Assembly (NCBI GenBank): GCA_003490025.1
Contig: DNJC01000017.1
Span: forward strand, 1-6,803
Reading direction: 5' to 3'
Source: Geobacter sp.
GTDB taxonomy: Bacteria > Desulfobacterota > Desulfuromonadia > Geobacterales > Geobacteraceae
Length of the DNA stretch: 6,803 nt
How positions within the stretch are numbered: the first letter of the stretch is position 1; every line of letters starts with the position of its first letter. Position numbers and translations under genes: made by a program. Shown here one piece after another: positions 5,311 to 6,803 of the stretch. The notes beneath the pieces were generated by a model. That model was not told the DNA's origin. It worked only from the letters and a program-made list of their open reading frames with translations, and did no database searches.

Positions 5311-6437
5311 TTCGCCGTCTCCTTCTTTTTCTGCGCCCTGTATTCCTGCTCGCTGATCAACCCGAGGCTTCTGAGCCTGCGCAGTTTGAGCAGCCGGTCC
5401 AGGCCGGCGGGCAACGGCGGCGCGGGACGATCCTGCAGCCCCTTCACCAGGTACAGCTTGCCGTCCAGGCTGAGCGCAAGCCCCGACCCGTCCGGGATGA
5501 AGGTTCCCCTGGTCTGGGGGGGGAAGGTGGCGATCACCTTGCCGCTGTGGTACAGCCGCCCGTCCAGGAACGCATATTCGCCGGAAGGGGAGAGGGCTGA
5601 GTTGCTGCCGGGCGTTGGCCAGGCATCCGTCTCCTTGCCGTCCGGAAGCGCCAGTTTGCGCGTCATCGCATGCGCATCCGATACCACGAGGCTTTCGCCG
5701 TCGGGGGTGTAGATGATCCCTCCCGACCCCACGGAGGTCTTGGCGACCTCGTGCTCGGTGCCGGTTTCCATGTGCCGGGTGCTGATCCTCAGGTACGGGG
5801 TGAAAAGGGGAGGATCCCGCAGGGCGCTGAAGGCGATTTCGTCGCCGTAAGGGGAGACCGCGATGGAAAGGGAACCGTAGATCGTTTCCTGCGGCATCTT
5901 GCCGACCGGCGGGCGGACCGTCACGTCGCTCAGCGTGGTGGCAAGCGGCGGGGTCAGGCCGTCCCATCGGTACAGGCGCGAGATGAGTTGCGAGCCGAAG
6001 GTGAACTTATTGATGCCAAGGGAGGCGGCGAGCACTTCTTCCGTGGAGCGCCAGGCCATGGAGGTGACACGTTCTTTGATTGCCGTTTCTCCAAGGAGCT
6101 TCCCTTCCAGGTCGAACAGGCGTAAAAGCGTTCCGTTGTCGATCGGCATTGCTGCGGCGAGCCTGCTTCCACCGGGAGAGAAGCAGAGGAGGGAGGCGGA
6201 TTCCGAGGCGATGTTGCGGCTGGAACCGTCGACGTCGGTGATCTCGAGCCCGCCTTTTGTCACCGAGGCCAGAGTGCCGTCGCGGTTCGCGGCGAAAGGG
6301 GAGCCGGGAACGGAGTCGGCGACCTTCTTCAGGGAAAACCCGTCCGGCAGCGGCGTACCCTGCATTGCGGTGGAGCACCCGCCGAGGGCGCTGGAGAGAA
6401 GGAGAATCAGTGCGACGATAAGGCGACGTGCGGTCAT
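5307..6437 (-). CDS. Beta-propeller lipoprotein with a SHOCT-like C-terminus, partner of the HAO-type cytochrome
   Basis: A 376-residue predicted lipoprotein. A short positively charged start (TARR) and a hydrophobic helix lead to the lipobox LGGC with C21 as the lipidated residue. Ser at +2 would favour the outer membrane under the E. coli rule, which may not hold here. Five to six propeller-like strands repeat the pattern S/T-P-x-G-x-x-hydrophobic: FSPGGSRLA (86-94), VSPYGDEIAF (194-203), YTPDGESLVV (243-252), LSPSGEYAF (282-290) and FIPDGSGLAL (313-322), as in TolB/WD40-like propellers. Residues 345-372 form a SHOCT-like tail matching that of the cytochrome encoded next. No catalytic motif is seen, so a scaffold, anchor or chaperone for the cytochrome is inferred from context. 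The ATG at 6437 is chosen for its AGGAGG and because the lipobox is then at normal depth; the 19-residue upstream extension has neither. First gene of a two-gene operon. Confidence 0.85.
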   Translation of the reverse strand: MTARRLIVALILLLSSALGGCSTAMQGTPLPDGFSLKKVADSVPGSPFAANRDGTLASVTKGGLEITDVDGSSRNIASESASLLCFSPGGSRLAAAMPIDNGTLLRLFDLEGKLLGETAIKERVTSMAWRSTEEVLAASLGINKFTFGSQLISRLYRWDGLTPPLATTLSDVTVRPPVGKMPQETIYGSLSIAVSPYGDEIAFSALRDPPLFTPYLRISTRHMETGTEHEVAKTSVGSGGIIYTPDGESLVVSDAHAMTRKLALPDGKETDAWPTPGSNSALSPSGEYAFLDGRLYHSGKVIATFPPQTRGTFIPDGSGLALSLDGKLYLVKGLQDRPAPPLPAGLDRLLKLRRLRSLGLISEQEYRAQKKKETAK

Positions 6438-6462
6438 GGCCCCTCCTTTTTGAGAGGGGGCC

Positions 6463-6491
6463 AGTGTACCGGATTTGCCGAGGCAAGACAA
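6463..6491 (-). promoter_or_regulatory. Sigma-70-like promoter of the lipoprotein-cytochrome operon
   Basis: On the minus strand TTGTCT (6491-6486) and TACACT (6468-6463) are 17 bases apart. Each matches the consensus at 4 of 6 positions, including the key TA and final T of the -10. Transcription would begin near 6456, giving a leader of about 19 bases that contains little besides the AGGAGG ribosome binding site. This is the best promoter candidate in the window. Confidence 0.5.
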
Positions 6492-6514
6492 CACGCAAGA
6501 ACGGGCCTTCGGAC

Positions 6515-6552
6515 CGGTTTGAGCAAACCGTTAGCCACAGAGAAAATCTGAG
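6515..6552. repeat. Dispersed 29-bp repeat copy with adjoining palindrome
   Basis: Bases 6524-6552 are the reverse complement of 4004-4032 with one mismatch. The left end overlaps a perfect palindrome at 6515-6530 (CGGTTTG, AG, CAAACCG). After 6552 the text continues GAAACC, echoing the GAGGAAAACC-type continuation at the other locus. This copy lies about 25 bases upstream of the -35 box of the operon, so the two copies bracket the lipoprotein and cytochrome genes in opposite orientation. Confidence 0.75.
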
Positions 6553-6590
6553 GAAACCTTTTTTCAGCACGCAGGCACGATCCCAACGCC

Positions 6591-6734
6591 CCCTCGCCCT
6601 CCGGGCCTGCCCGCTGAAGCACTACGGCGCGAAAGCGGGAGAGGGTGCCGAAGGCCGGGTGAGGGTGGTGCCACGAAGGAAGAGTGTCACAGAGAGCAGC
6701 GCCCTCACCCCAGCCCTCTCCCGGAGGGCGAGGG
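6591..6734. repeat. Composite three-hairpin palindromic element, copy 2
   Basis: The outer 14 bases CCCTCGCCCTCCGG (6591-6604) are exactly complementary to 6721-6734. The right hairpin (6714-6734) has a GGA loop and is identical to 1-21. A perfect 9-bp inner inverted repeat (6657-6665 with 6702-6710) encloses a 36-base centre, the same length as in copy 1. The left hairpin arms (6591-6599 and 6637-6645) are separated by 37 bases instead of 3, as if about 34 bases with their own CCGCT/AGCGG pairing had been inserted in the loop. It lies upstream of the lipoprotein operon promoter. Confidence 0.78.
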
Positions 6735-6803
6735 AGAGTTTGGCGGAGCCGGGGAAGCTAGTGACGGGCAATACAAGAGCTAGCTGTAGGAGCGGCATTC
6801 CTG

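Larger units (their letters stand above)
6438..6803. other. Repeat-rich gap upstream of the lipoprotein operon
   Basis: These 366 bases contain no convincing gene. From the gene outward they hold the operon promoter (6463-6491), a short perfect palindrome joined to a dispersed 29-bp repeat (6515-6552), and a large composite palindrome (6591-6734). The last 25 bases (from about 6779) resemble the beginning of another dispersed repeat with a TGTAGGAGCGGC core, cut by the window edge; that identification is from memory and weak. Nothing recognisable remains between 6737 and 6778. Confidence 0.6.

Noticed and set aside
5311..5967. A 219-residue in-frame extension upstream of the cytochrome start.
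   Set aside because: It runs antisense-free but out of frame through the lipoprotein gene, reads as Arg/Pro/Gly-rich shadow sequence, and lacks export features. The signal peptide begins exactly at the ATG at 5310, with a good ribosome binding site.
6438..6462. A G+C-rich hairpin that could hide the ribosome binding site of the lipoprotein gene.
   Set aside because: The predicted transcription start near 6456 would leave out part of one arm, so the hairpin would not form in the main transcript unless a start farther upstream is used.
1..6803. A metabolic link between mnmA, rdgC, the HDOD gene and the cytochrome operon.
   Set aside because: The genes lie in separate transcription units with repeats between them and have unrelated roles, so adjacency alone does not support a system.

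Overview
The window looks like a chromosomal segment of a Geobacter/Geomonas-type member of the Desulfobacterota (Geobacteraceae). This rests on the mix of a multihaem c-type cytochrome, an HDOD signalling protein, a long RdgC, high G+C coding sequence, and gene gaps packed with short palindromic repeats. The lineage is inferred from gene content, not from a marker gene.

Layout, left to right. An HDOD-domain protein (32-862, minus) ends close to the left edge. A 418-bp divergent gap, holding a composite palindromic repeat, separates it from mnmA, the tRNA 2-thiouridylase (1281-2351, plus). mnmA converges on rdgC (2631-3821, minus). The 279 bp between them are almost entirely repeat: an array of palindromes built on a 24-bp inverted pair, then a hairpin with a U-tract that reads as the intrinsic terminator of rdgC, then a 16-bp direct repeat. 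A 214-bp gap with a long foldable repeat and a possible rdgC promoter follows. Upstream of it lies a two-gene minus-strand operon: a beta-propeller lipoprotein (5307-6437) whose stop overlaps the start of a periplasmic multihaem cytochrome of the hydroxylamine oxidoreductase (HAO) family (4036-5310). A good sigma-70-like promoter precedes the lipoprotein gene. The last 366 bp contain no gene and are again repeat-rich.

The most interesting part is the lipoprotein-cytochrome operon. The cytochrome follows the eight-haem order of HAO but carries a ninth CXXCH between the third and fourth canonical sites. It keeps the Asp-His pair after the sixth canonical haem site. It seems to lack the tyrosine that makes the P460 cross-link in nitrifier HAO, which would suggest a reductase or electron-transfer role rather than hydroxylamine oxidation. 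Both proteins end in matching SHOCT-like tails, suggesting that the lipoprotein anchors, assembles with or senses the cytochrome. The operon is bracketed by inverted copies of a 29-bp repeat.

The repeats form at least three families. The most striking has a three-hairpin architecture, with a 36-nt centre kept at two loci although the primary sequence has diverged. HDOD, mnmA and rdgC are ordinary housekeeping or regulatory genes and show no functional link to the cytochrome operon.
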